Below are positions 10,495 through 20,520 of a DNA stretch of 64,000 nucleotides, piece by piece. Each line of letters begins with the position of its first letter. Position 1 is the first letter of the stretch. The notes under the pieces are model-generated. The model did not search any database and was not told where the DNA came from. It saw only the letters and a list, made by a program, of their open reading frames with translations. Source of the stretch: Rhynchopus sp. YZ270_cl-10 (taxonomy: Eukaryota; Euglenozoa; Diplonemea; Diplonemida; Diplonemidae); the NCBI GenBank assembly GCA_964035575.1, contig OZ037902.1, forward strand, positions 62,001-126,000, read 5' to 3'. Both the position numbers and the translations under genes were made by a program.

Positions 10495-11898
10495 CAGTGT
10501 GACACAGAATTAATGGCCGATGAAGACATTTTATAAAAAAACGGCAAATTTTGACAAGGACATATTCAAAACACCCCCAAAACATAAAATATTTACGCCC
10601 AGGAACACAATAAAAGCAAAAATATAATGGTTAAGGGTAAAGTGAACACTGAGGCCACGAGGGAAGGGTTGCGCCTACAGGCAGCGTCGCTAGTCGTTGT
10701 TGGCGGTAAGAGCCATGATGAGGTGGCGGAGTTGCTGAACGTTGCGAAGAGGAGTTTGGGTAGGTGGGTGAAGGAGTACCGCGCTGGAGAGCGGAATTTT
10801 TCGGACAAGCCAGGGAGGGGACGCAAGAGATCGGCCACCACCGACACCGTTAAGAATAGGGTGGTTAGACACATGCGGGGCAAGCGGTTTCAGTCTTGCA
10901 GGAAAGTAGCGTCGCGACTACAGATTTCGAGGGAGAGTGTCCGCAGGTGCCTGAAGGAGAAGGGGCTGAAGCCCGTTCAAACGAAGAGCAAACCAAAGCT
11001 CTCGGAAAAGAACATCACTGCCCGGATAGAGTTTGCTGAAACGCATCGAAACACCGACTGGTCAAAGGTGATGTTCACCGATGAAAAAGACTTTTGGCTT
11101 TTTTCTCGGGTGAGCAAGAAGAACGATGTTGTCTGGGTTGCAGATGGTGATGAGCCGCCCCCAACCGTTGATAAGGTCAGGGCTACGCAGAAGGTTCACG
11201 TCTGGGGAGGAATCACCACCAGAGGTAAGACGAAGCTCTATTTCTATGACGGTGCTCTCAATGCAGAGAAGTACCGTACGCTCGTCTTACAGAAAGCGCT
11301 CAAAGAAATAAAAGAACTCCTGCCTGACAGTAGCTACACGTTTCAGCAGGATGGGGCACCCTGCCACACTGCGAACGTTACTCAAGCATTCCTCTCCTCC
11401 CAACCTTTCTCGTTCCTCCCTAAAGCTGACTGGCCAGGCAACTCCCCTGATCTCAATCCTATTGAGAACCTGTGGGCCAAGCTGCAGACTGCAGTCAACG
11501 AACGGGAGCCCAAAGACGTGTCAGCACTTAAACGTGCCATCAACAAGGAATGGTCCAAGATGGACAATAGCTTCGTTGCACGTTACATCATGTCAATGCC
11601 ACGACGCCTAGACGCAGTTCGCAATTCCAACGGAATGCACACAAAATACTAATGCATGCTCTATTTATTTTTGTGCACCCACTCGTTTGTACTGCTACAC
11701 TGTATTTTTTTTTTTTACACATACACCCTTTTTTACCAAAAAGGGATATTTCCATGTTAATATTTTCCCCACACACACACTTTTCATACACGGCCAGTTG
11801 AAAATGCAATGAAATGAGTCAAATTTTGCCTATTTTTTAGAATAATATAACAATTTTTACAAAATGTCGTCATCGGCCATTAATTCTGTGTCACACTG
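10495..11898 (+). mobile_element. Complete Tc1/mariner transposon, 1,404 bp
   Basis: Terminal inverted repeats of about 40 bp (outer 20: CAGTGTGACACAGAATTAAT) differ at two positions. TA duplications flank both sides (10,493-10,494 and 11,899-11,900). The empty site is the satellite phrase 'ccatatacacgtctctg' seen in earlier units. It carries one intact transposase gene on the plus strand. It looks whole and recent. Confidence 0.97.
10627..11652 (+). CDS. Tc1/mariner-type transposase, DD37E
   Basis: 341 residues, the usual size for the superfamily, with ATG at 10,627. Two helix-turn-helix motifs are visible: about residues 15-55 (HDEVAELLNVAKRSLGRWVK) and 90-115 (RKVASRLQISRESVRRCLKE). The DDE catalytic triad is present: MFTDEKDF, then TFQQDGAPCHT, then DLNPIENLW, with 37 residues between the second Asp and the Glu. 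It therefore belongs to the DD37E group, not the commoner DD34D or DD34E. The enzyme would bind the 40-bp ends and move the element by cut and paste at TA sites in the nucleus. No frame damage is visible, so the element could be autonomous. Codon use is more GC-rich than the surrounding satellite. Confidence 0.95.
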   Translation: MVKGKVNTEATREGLRLQAASLVVVGGKSHDEVAELLNVAKRSLGRWVKEYRAGERNFSDKPGRGRKRSATTDTVKNRVVRHMRGKRFQSCRKVASRLQISRESVRRCLKEKGLKPVQTKSKPKLSEKNITARIEFAETHRNTDWSKVMFTDEKDFWLFSRVSKKNDVVWVADGDEPPPTVDKVRATQKVHVWGGITTRGKTKLYFYDGALNAEKYRTLVLQKALKEIKELLPDSSYTFQQDGAPCHTANVTQAFLSSQPFSFLPKADWPGNSPDLNPIENLWAKLQTAVNEREPKDVSALKRAINKEWSKMDNSFVARYIMSMPRRLDAVRNSNGMHTKY

Positions 11899-11910
11899 TA
11901 CACGTCTCTG

Positions 11911-12059
11911 AACAAGCCTATACTATAGCCGAAAATGGCTCGGGAAGGCGATGATGTTTGACAGGCGCTTCGCGCCAAAGGGCTACGCCCTTTGGCGCGA
12001 AGCGCCTGTCAAACATCATCGCCTTCCCGAGCCATTTTCGGCTATAGTATAGGCTTGTT
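11911..12059. repeat. Near-perfect palindrome, arms 73 bp
   Basis: Two inverted copies of the satellite phrase from 'aacaagcctatactatagcc' to 'gacaggcgcttcgcgccaaa' meet around a three-base centre at 11,984-11,986. It closes the satellite array as a head-to-head junction, as produced by template switching or break repair. Confidence 0.95.
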
Positions 12060-12066
12060 AAGAGAC

Positions 12067-14537
12067 ATGTATATAGTGTAACCACAAGAGTGCAGTTTAT
12101 TGTACTAAAATTGTCTTGACACTACTTCTTGCCCGGTGAACTCCAGTTTTGTCGCTATGCGCTACGGAGTCGGTTCCGGTCACGTTGCATTCGTCGTACG
12201 GATTTGACTTGACGTTGAGACCCACATGCAAGGATCCGCACACCTATACCCAAGAGACTAGGCAGTGATGAAGTCCTTGACGGTGGCTGCATTCAGAGTT
12301 AGGGTTTCAAAATGTCCGGTGACTCTTGCGAACACGAGAACCAGAACCCCGCGGGGCTCCAGAGCGGGTGACATAGAGCGTGGGAATGGTATCAGGGGAA
12401 ATGGACATTTTCGTGATATCCATAGGCATATTACCACGGTTTCGTCAGCCCTCGTGGCATGCCCTCCTCCAGTTTGCGTTAATACAAGATCGGCGGTCTC
12501 CAGTCCGTATGGACTTGGGCACTGCCAGGTTCCGCACGTGAGCGTCGGACCGGTCACTGCTCTGGGTGCCCATGTGTTTTGGCCAATTCTTGACGAGGAT
12601 GGGGGTGCGGGACGCAAAGTCGTTACGGTCGGAGCGAACCTTCTCCTACGCACATCAGTCGTTGGCCTCGTGCCCAGGGGTGTCTACAAGATACAAGGTT
12701 CAACCTCTTCTTGTGATCCACCGAGCACGCAGCGAACAGTGTGCATCAATCCCTCAGGATCCTGTAGCACCGAGGGTGTGTGATCCCCAATAGCTATTTC
12801 CCTCCCTCCCGCCAGAGCCCGAGGGATCCCTTGAGGGAGGTCAGGGCACCCCGAGGGCCGAAGGCTCGAGGGGGCCCTGACCTCCCGAAAGGGAATCCCG
12901 AGAGCCAAGGGGGGGAGGGATGTCGCTTTGTGACCCGACCAGGCCGGTTTCTGGCCAACCCACGTGCTTTTGTGGTGTTTTGTGTATAAACACGTTGTTT
13001 CTAAGGCAAATCCACGGGCACACGGGTACCATCATATGTGGCCCACGCACGCGTTTTTGGACGCGAATACGCTTTTCGAGCCGCAGAAACCAAGATGTGG
13101 GCCGTTTTAAAAAGCTTTTGGCTGGTTTCCTGCACCAAAACCGCATTCCCTCTCGCGGGAATTTTCGGGCTCTCGCGGGATTCCCGCCAGCTCTCGCGGG
13201 AATCCCGCGAGGCCGCGGGAGGGTTACAAATGTGAGTCTGCGTCAGGACATACGCCGTCTGCCATCAAGCGGAGGGTGCTCCAATACTCCTCAGGTGTCT
13301 CACCCACGGTCGTACGCCCTTCCAGCAAGGATTCTCCCGAAAGACTTCTTCAATGGCATCGTGAACAGTCGCGAGGCTCACACAGACTTTTTCGACCACT
13401 TACACCGGTAGGCCCCACGGTTTCCAGCTCAGCCAGCACCACCTCTACGAAGACGAGTACATGGCCACCCGCTACTGTCACGAAGGAGCAATCACAGCGA
13501 TCACGAACCACGCGATTGAGGTGGTTTCATAGGTGGTCAGCGGGGAAGCATACGAGGCTTCACAAAGCAACACCGCTTCCGGAGCATGATAACCGGCTCC
13601 CCTCTTCCTCAACATGCACCAGAGCCCTATTTTTCACCATCGGGTTTCCCCCAAAACCCCATGATGCCACAAGGTTCCCCGAAACCCGAAAGTTGCGCAA
13701 GCCCTGGAGTCCTCCGATGACGCAAGGCAAGTCACTCTCCCAAAGCGATGGCAAAAATGGATGGCAGTATCCGAAGTCAGACCTCCGGGGAATGAAGGAA
13801 AATATTGAATCCTTAATGGACGACTTCAATGTGATCGCTGCCTTCTCCCTCTACGCCCCACCCTTCAACAACACGGAGACTCGCAAGCTGCAAGTAATTT
13901 GAGGTTTTTTATGCGAGCCGAAAACGTTCATGTTCGGAGATAGGGACAGTGTGCGCACTACTTTACGCAGAAAGAACGGGCCCATTTTGGGGCGAGTCAG
14001 AGGCCGTTTTTCGAAGAGCTACCATGGGATATTTCGGTTTCCCCAATTTTTTAACTTTTAAAAAAAGCGAAAATCTGCCTTTGTGCCTGGAAAATGTTGT
14101 GCAATTTTGGTGGAATTTTTTAAAAATTGCTACACTCCCCTATGACTGGACCCAACTCCCCTCACTCTTTTTTTGGTCAAAAACACCCCAAAAATCCGCA
14201 CTTTTTTTTCCGATTTTTCCGATTTTTCCCTTTTTAAACACCCTCCTAGGGAAAAAAAAAATATGCAGGTGTTGCATTGGGAGGGAGAGAGGGTGGGAGA
14301 GGGTGGGTTATGATAGGGTGAAGTCAAGGGTTGCAGACGTAGGTTTCAGAACTTTGAAGTTCGCTCTCTGGCGTGAAGCTGCTCTGATATTTATTTGAAG
14401 TTCATTCTCTGGCGTTTGAAATACGCTCAATGGCCTGCAAGGAATCCACCGTATCCTCCACGCGAAACCCCTGCGCAACGTTCTCGAAGCGTTTCCCTTG
14501 CAGGTGAATCGTCGCCGACACCAGCTTCCCCCCCCCT
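12067..14537. other. Gene-free region with decayed coding-like segments and GC-rich inverted repeats
   Basis: No convincing gene. Several frames of 130-210 codons overlap without domain features. A segment at 13,703-13,760 (aaggcaagtcactctcccaa) recurs inverted near 27,368, so at least part is an old dispersed repeat. A GC-rich fold-back and repeated CTCTCGCGGGA motifs (13,150-13,215) are also present. After 13,900 the sequence becomes AT-rich. Confidence 0.5.
12800..12919. repeat. GC-rich inverted repeat
   Basis: Arms of about 47 bp with some mismatches (gaggtcagggc ... gccctgacctc at the inner ends) around a ccgagggccgaaggctcgag centre. Related 'ctctcgcgggaatcccg' blocks lie 250 bp downstream. 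Confidence 0.7.
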
Positions 14538-15502
14538 AGGGGGCGTAATGGCCTTAAGGAAGGGTGAAGCTTTTTGAATATTTTCACTTTTTTCCCGGAA
14601 AAAGTTAATAAATCTGCAAAAAACCGGCGGGGTACACCCTGGGATCTACGATCTAGGTCAGAGAACCCACTGAAACCACCAATGGACGACTTAGGGACAA
14701 AAACAATTTGGTTTTTTTTGAAAAAATGACTCCAAAACATGTTACAAAAATGTTACGGAAAAAGGCCGATTTAAGGCTTACTCTTGCATGGAACTTTAAA
14801 GTGACTTGGAGTCGTCTAAGGTGTCGAAAACACACCCAAATCGATTTTTTTGGGGTTTGTATGGGTATTTCTATGTGATTTTGGGGAAAATTTCGTCGAA
14901 AATGGGTTTATTTTTGTGGCAAAAGGCCGTGAAGGCCCCATTTTTGCCCAATTTTACCGTATTTTTTGAGTTTTTTTTCAAAAAAAAATCCAATTTAAAG
15001 TTGTAAGTACATGTCTGTGGCCTCCAAGGACCCCCGCATGTCATCCTGCCACTTCATGGGGGGTGTAACCCACCATGTTTGGGGGAAAGTACGTCGAGGG
15101 ATGCGCCCCAAAATCCACTCTTGCATCGCGTAACGGTTGCGTAACGGTTGCAAAACGCACCTTTCCCTCAAATACCCCGCATGTGTTGCATGACCACCCA
15201 AAGTGCTGTAGCGTCATCTAAAGTGTCCAAAACACACCCAAAATGATTTTTCTGGGGTTATCAGGGTGTTTATATGTGTTTTTGGGGCTTTATCAGTCGA
15301 AAATATGACATTTTTTTGGGTTTTTTGGGCTCCGAGGCCCTATTTTAGCCCGATTTTGCTGCGTTTTTTGCGTATTTTTTCATATTTTTTTTCAAGTTAA
15401 AGTTGTAAGTACACGTCGTTGGCCTCCAAGGACCCCCACATGTCATCCTGCCACTTCATGGGGGGTGTAACCCACCATGTTTGGGGGAAAGTACGTTAAG
15501 GG

Positions 15503-16687
15503 ATGCACCCCAAACCCCAATGCAAGAGTGGGGACGCTTGGACACTTTCGGACGCTTACCAAACCGAGACGGTTTTGCTTGATGGTCTGGATAATACACT
15601 TGACGACGGCTCAGACCGTCTCAAGACCTGGATCGGAAGCTTCGCCACCGCTTGTGACGCCGGAGCAACTGCGTGGACGACGAAGAGCGGGTCGGCAGTG
15701 AGGGCTTACGCCATTGCGGAAGAAGGCAGATGGCCGGCGGGCATGACTCTGCAGCGTGAAGTCGGCAGCCGTTTTGCGTACATTAGTACGAATGCTGCCC
15801 GTATCTTGCACCACACTGGCAGGTACAAGGACTTGGTGGCTAAGGGACATCTCACCATTGAGAATGATGCCCTGGAGCACCTCCTCGAAGACAGGGAAAC
15901 CCGCCTTGTGCTTGCGGTGCTCACACTTGTGAATGCCTTTTTTCTGAAGGCATTGCAGTACCTGAAGAAGGACGGAGTTAAAAACTCCAAGTACGCCGAA
16001 GAAGTTGGGTACCCTGCCATTACAGAGCTCATCTCTGTATTGAAAAAGGGGGTGTTTCCTGAGTGGGTGTCTGAGGAGCTGGTCGGCGTTACCCAGGCCA
16101 AAACAATAGCCACAACAAAGGGTAACGTCGTGAAGTTCAAGAAGCTCCTGAAGGAAACTGCGGGAGTGATGGAGGAAACGTGGACCCGCTACCTCTCTTC
16201 TTGGCCACAGCCTTCGAACGCCACAGAAGCCCAGAGAAACGCTACCGCACGCACCAACGACTATGTCGAGGGGTTTAACGGCTACCTTGCTTGGGTCTCT
16301 GGCAGGCTCATGAATCAGACGAACCCATGCACTGTTCTCGGCCTGGCCATGTGGGGATACAACTCCAAATCATTGGCCCACATCCCATTAAAAATGAAAG
16401 ACATAGTTGCTGCACAGAAGGAGCCTGTGGAGTCAATCCGAGAAGTGTACAAGAGGATACACGCAGTGGACACTAAGGTGGCGGAGGAAAACAGACTCGC
16501 TAAGAAGTTTAAATCCCACGAGCTTCGTGAACAGTATGAGAAATTGGGGCTCCCTGCTACTCAGCCACTACTGAAGAAGGACGTTGCCAAGGCTATTGCC
16601 ACGGAGACGTACACCCCGCCATCGGACAAGCAGACACTGAGAGTGCACAGACCAAGGGGAAAGGGGAAGAGGGGGAGGGGCACATAA
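15503..16687 (+). CDS. Transposase-like protein of the TAGG element, 394 residues
   Basis: The ATG at 15,503 lies within the second internal direct repeat, so the true start or an upstream exon is uncertain. The product is hydrophilic and basic at its end (RPRGKGKRGRG). A C-terminal segment 'ARTNDYVEGFNGYLAWVSGR' followed about 25 residues later by 'WGYNSKSLAHIPLKMKDIV' recalls the 'TND..EG.FG.L' stretch that I remember from uncharacterised mobile-element proteins. The TIRs on both sides make it the best candidate for this element's mobility protein. No clear DDE triad can be placed, so the active domain may be divergent or incomplete. It could also be an accessory protein. Confidence 0.5.
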   Translation: MHPKPQCKSGDAWTLSDAYQTETVLLDGLDNTLDDGSDRLKTWIGSFATACDAGATAWTTKSGSAVRAYAIAEEGRWPAGMTLQREVGSRFAYISTNAARILHHTGRYKDLVAKGHLTIENDALEHLLEDRETRLVLAVLTLVNAFFLKALQYLKKDGVKNSKYAEEVGYPAITELISVLKKGVFPEWVSEELVGVTQAKTIATTKGNVVKFKKLLKETAGVMEETWTRYLSSWPQPSNATEAQRNATARTNDYVEGFNGYLAWVSGRLMNQTNPCTVLGLAMWGYNSKSLAHIPLKMKDIVAAQKEPVESIREVYKRIHAVDTKVAEENRLAKKFKSHELREQYEKLGLPATQPLLKKDVAKAIATETYTPPSDKQTLRVHRPRGKGKRGRGT

Positions 16688-16780
16688 CATATCTAGCCAG
16701 TTTTGTGCATAAGAGGGGGGACGGGGGGGATCAGAAAATTTGTAAAAAGTACCCTCCCAACCCTCACCCATTTTACCTCA

Positions 16781-16840
16781 TATTTCACCATATTTCACCA
16801 TATTTCACCATATTTCACCATATTTCACCATATTTCACCA
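16781..16840. repeat. 10-bp tandem repeat TATTTCACCA, 6 copies
   Basis: Six perfect units just inside the right end of the TAGG element. The position suggests a subterminal array. Confidence 0.95.
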
Positions 16841-17019
16841 TTTTTTTTGCATTTTTCATGGTTCTGGTGCCAATTTTTGCCCGACAGGGGGTCCCAGGGT
16901 GTTTTTGAGGTGGATTTTGGCATTTTTCCCTGGTCAAAAGTAGTTTTTCCCGTTTTTTGTGGTTTGGCTTCACCCTTCCTTAAGGCCATTACGTCCCCTA
17001 TTCCCCCCCCCCCTCCCCC

Positions 17020-17102
17020 TAGGCATACTGTGCAGGCGAGTAAAAAAAACTCGCCTACTCGCCAAAAACTCGCCTAAAACTCGCCCATTTTTGGGGGGCG
17101 AG
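17020..17102. mobile_element. Truncated end of the TAGGCATACTGTG element
   Basis: TAGGCATACTGTGCAGGCGA followed by several ACTCGCC repeats. It matches one end of the complete element at 52,193-53,030 in inverse orientation. Only about 83 bp remain before the sequence becomes RHS-like copy B, whose 3' end it replaces. Confidence 0.8.
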
Positions 17103-20007
17103 GATGAACTCCACTATACTTTTTTTGTGGCCACCGTTTTGTTGTGTCTCCTTCGGTAGAGCGAAGCTTGCGGAAAAAGGACCGAAGTGAGACTGAAAGT
17201 TTTGTGCATCCACAATACCGACACGCACACCGTCTTGCACAGCCTCTGTCAGCACGTTGTTGTGTATGTCTCTCACACATTTCTTCGTAACAAGAAGGTA
17301 GACATCCCCACTGGAAGCTGCAACGTTGGCATTCTTCTCGACTTCCTCCTTCTTGAGAAAGTCCACTCCGACAGCACGTTTGCCGTGGTTGGCCTGCGTG
17401 ACCACATGAATTGTCTTGTGTTTACCGTCATGTTTCACCACGGTGAGGGGGAAAAAGAGGTCACCTGCAGAGGCTTTACAAGCATTCATCACACAGTGGC
17501 CTGGCAGAGAGATGGATTCTCCAATACAGGATTGTTGTGCATCATCTTCCAAGAGGCAGACACCTTCTGGCTGTGAAACAGCGTTTTTATGAGCACCGAG
17601 GGTCGCTGCATTTTTCTCGGAGCATGTGTGCAGCTGGTGTTTTGCTGTCACAAACGTCAAGGGTACAGACTTCACTTCTGTTGTGCTTTTGGGCTCCGTA
17701 TGCCACCTAACGCCATGGAGTAACTCCTCGAGAGGGACTTCCCCTGAGAACACCTTCGAGCGAACGCACTGCACATAGCCTATGAACCGTTCGAATGGTC
17801 GCGCACCTGCGTCGTTGGTTAAGGGCTTCCAGTCCCGAAGAATCGGAAACGAGCGTTCCCGCTGTAGGGCATACATCAGGACAGGGGAAATATGAAGTGT
17901 GTTATTGGTGAGTGTCAGCAGCCCTCTGCTCATCACATCGTCAACAACCCTGTCACCTACTGGTGATGTCGGGGTGCACGTTGCAGACAGGGAGTAGCGC
18001 AAGAGGTCATTCAACTCAGTCGGGGACAGCTTCACAGCTGCCTCATAACGTGTCCTCAGCTCCTCAGCGCAGGCATCCATAATGTCTGCCATGTCTGTCA
18101 GCTTTATCTTGAGAAGAAATTCCATCGTGCGAGGATGTTCTCCAAACAGAGCCACAAAGTGCTGCCAATGCCGGCGCACGGTCGGGTTCTGGATTTCATC
18201 CGGCAGACTGGTCAGCGCTGGTGGTCGTATGAAAGCCTTGAGCAAGGTGTTTGATTCGCTAATGACAGCCTCGAGCGGGAGAGTCACTGTGGAGGACACA
18301 GCACACATCACGTGAGCAACATTCTGCAGCACATTCTGAAGCACAACGAACACCTCTCGAAGCGCACTTCTCATGTACCACTGTGTTCTGTCGCCTGCGT
18401 TGTAAATACCTTGGTCGAGGTACTCCCCGCTCTTCTGATCCAAGCTGTGAGCGCCATCAACACTCACAAGCACGCACACCTTCTTCTTCTTGTTCTCAAC
18501 AGTTTCCATGTGGCTCTGGATGGCCGTCACTAGCTCAGGAAGGCGAAAGCCCCATGCCTGCTTTTTCGCACAGAATGTATCGAATACCTCCTTCTCCTTC
18601 TCCTTGCCAAGCAAATGGAACATGATCCTGTCCAACAGTGCTTTCTCAACAACTTTGGCTCGATTGTCTGCAGAACGTTCGTGCTCTTGCACAGATTTGC
18701 CATTTTCGAAGTTGACTCGAAGCTCAATTAGGGTAGACTCTTCATCTAGCTCAGGCTCGATAACGGTGTGGAGCTCCGTCAGTACCCGTGACTTACCGCC
18801 GCCCATGCCCGCAGGGACGAATAAGATGCGCCTCTTCTGCTTGTCCGTGCTGCCGGTCCTACAAAAACCTGCTTCTGTGACGATTTTGTCTCTCTCACTT
18901 TCGCTCTTGGCGTTATTTTCCTCACTCCACGCCTGGTCCTGGAAAGATTTAAATTCGAGCTCGCAAAATCGAGGGGGGTTCTTAATTTGTTCCGCGCACG
19001 CACCAAAGTCTATGTCCTCGATGTTGACCTGTGAGAGGAAATGTTTCGTTCAATGATAACTAAAGCACCACAGAGATTCGACCGAGTAGAACCGGAAAAG
19101 TAAAAATTCCACTAACCTCGCGTCTCGTTTTCCATGGCATAGAAAACACACACACACACACACGTTGCGAATGGGTGATGCTAGAAGGATAAACCCTACT
19201 TTCTATGTTCGCGAACTGATCTTCATAACTCGAGATGCAAAGAAAAGTGTGGGAGTAGGAAGCATACCAGCTTACGTCCTGTCTCTCGAGCTTCCATCGC
19301 CAACGCAAGCTGCTGCTCCTTCGCTGTGATCTGCTTCTCCTTCTCTACGATCCGTTCCTCCACTCTCTGTAAGTGTCAAATAAATGTAGAGAACTAGAAA
19401 AAGCAATAACCACCGTGTAGTCAGCGTCACGCCTACCATGGTAGGTTACAGTGAAAAAAAAAAAAAAAAAAAAGCAAAATATCAACAACGTTGCATCACA
19501 CTGTGCATCTCCAGTGCCGACAATTGCAACCCCAACACACACATGTTGTGAACGGGTCATGCTAGATAAAATTAAAAGTGGGTGTGCAAAGCAAGGGTCA
19601 CATACCTCGTACTCCTTCTCGAGCTTAGCAAGGCGTGCAAACGCTTGCTTCCAGTCTGGGTCGTCGCCGTTGTAGGAGATCACGCCGGTGATTGGGTTCT
19701 CCACGAAGCCTGGTGTTTCACTTGCGAGTTTGATGCGAGCAAGCTTACAAATTTCGTCCATCTCCGTCTGCAGCTTGTCCAGCTTCTTCTTCAGTTCGTG
19801 GACCTCGCCCTCTGCAGTAGAAACGCTGGTGGGTTGTTGTGGAGCTGGTGCCTGCTGCACAGGTTTGTTCATGGGGTCGTTCTGATCTGGCTTCCAAGAG
19901 GGATTATGCCCAATGCTCTTGTCTGACAGCATCGGGCTAACTGAGAACGACCGCAAGACAGACGATGGTGACCTGGCGGTGCGCATGCACATCGCAAGCC
20001 GACGCAT
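17055..20007 (-). CDS. RHS/Crinkler-like P-loop NTPase, copy B (three exons)
   Basis: Exons (minus): 20,007-19,606, 19,366-19,268 and 19,028-17,055, joined in phase 0 across introns with GTATGT/GTATGC donors and TTACAG/TCACAG acceptors, giving about 824 residues. The Arg/Ser-rich N-terminus (MRRLAMCMRTARSPSSVLRS) looks like a mitochondrial presequence. A coiled coil (exon 1 end and exon 2) follows, then the NTPase: ILFVPAGMGGGKSR (Walker A) and VCVLVSVDGAHSLD (Walker-B-like). A C-terminal FFPLTVVK...HVVTQANHGK stretch could be a restriction-like nuclease with Q-x-K, unproven. P-loop plus variable tail is the RHS/Crinkler layout; substrate and role are unknown. The last ~15 residues are encoded by an inserted transposon end, so copy B's tail differs from copy C. 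Copy B is clearly more divergent from A and C than these are from each other. Confidence 0.75.
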
Positions 20008-20150
20008 TGTGTTTGTGTCCTATTTGCAAACCTGTAGTGAGTCTGTATGATGTAGAGAAGGAGAGAGGAAGAGAGGAACAGTGAGAGGGGGCTGGGTTCA
20101 ACAATAAAACATCATCACGACAGAAAGCTTTGTTTTGTTCTCAACTCTTC

Positions 20151-20519
20151 ATGGATGTACAAAGTACTTTTTTCCAGAAAGTAAAAAAAAGTAGAAAAAT
20201 CCCAGTACTTGATACTTCAAGTACTTGACCCGTTTTTTTTTTTTTTTTTTTTACTTGATTACTTTTTTTTTTGCATCAAGTACTTGATTCGGCAAAAAAA
20301 TGGAAAAGTACTTGAATAAATTCAAGTACTTCTCCATTTTTTTTACTTTTTTTGCCAATTCAAGTACTTGATGCAACAAAAAAAGTAATCAAGTACAAAA
20401 AAAGTGAAAGTACTTGAAGCAAGAAAAAAATATTTTTTTCTTTTTTTTTTAAATCGATCAAGTACTTGAAGTAGACCAAAAAAAGTAAAAAAAAGTAATC
20501 AAGTACTTTGTACATCCAT
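20151..20519. mobile_element. MITE of ~370 bp built of CAAGTACTTG palindromes
   Basis: Inverted ends ATGGATGTACAAAGTACTT. It splits 'ctcttcttttgttactctgg', which is continuous at 289-315. The flank 'actcttc' occurs on both sides, a 6-8 bp target duplication depending on where the end is drawn. The interior is repeats of CAAGTACTTG with A/T runs, so it folds extensively. No coding. Confidence 0.85.
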
Positions 20520-20520
20520 G

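Larger units (their letters stand above)
6465..12066. repeat. Tandem array of ~415-bp AT-rich units, interrupted by three transposons
   Basis: Units carry the phrase 'gacctctgaggtgtgtctgg' at 6,617, 8,191, 9,995 and 10,412. After the inserted elements are subtracted the spacing is about 412-420 bp, so this is a satellite-like head-to-tail array of about four units. Each unit also holds 'ctatagccgaaaatggctcg', a run of A/T blocks, and 'ctcgacatctaaaaccg'. The array ends at 11,911-12,059 in a head-to-head palindrome of the unit's own sequence. No coding capacity is seen. Confidence 0.85.
14538..17000 (+). mobile_element. 2.46-kb TIR transposon with TAGG...CCTA ends in a C-tract
   Basis: The left end is TAGGGGGCGTAATGGCCTTA, continuing AGGAAGGGTGAAGC. 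The right end is its inverse with one mismatch and finishes at 17,000. Both sides are flanked by TTCCCCCCCCCC, a likely target duplication of a poly(C) site. Inside are two ~400-bp direct repeats (14,770-15,110 and 15,190-15,510, sharing 'cctccaaggacccccrcatg') and one ORF. The terminal sequence is related to the element at 50,608-52,172. Confidence 0.85.
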
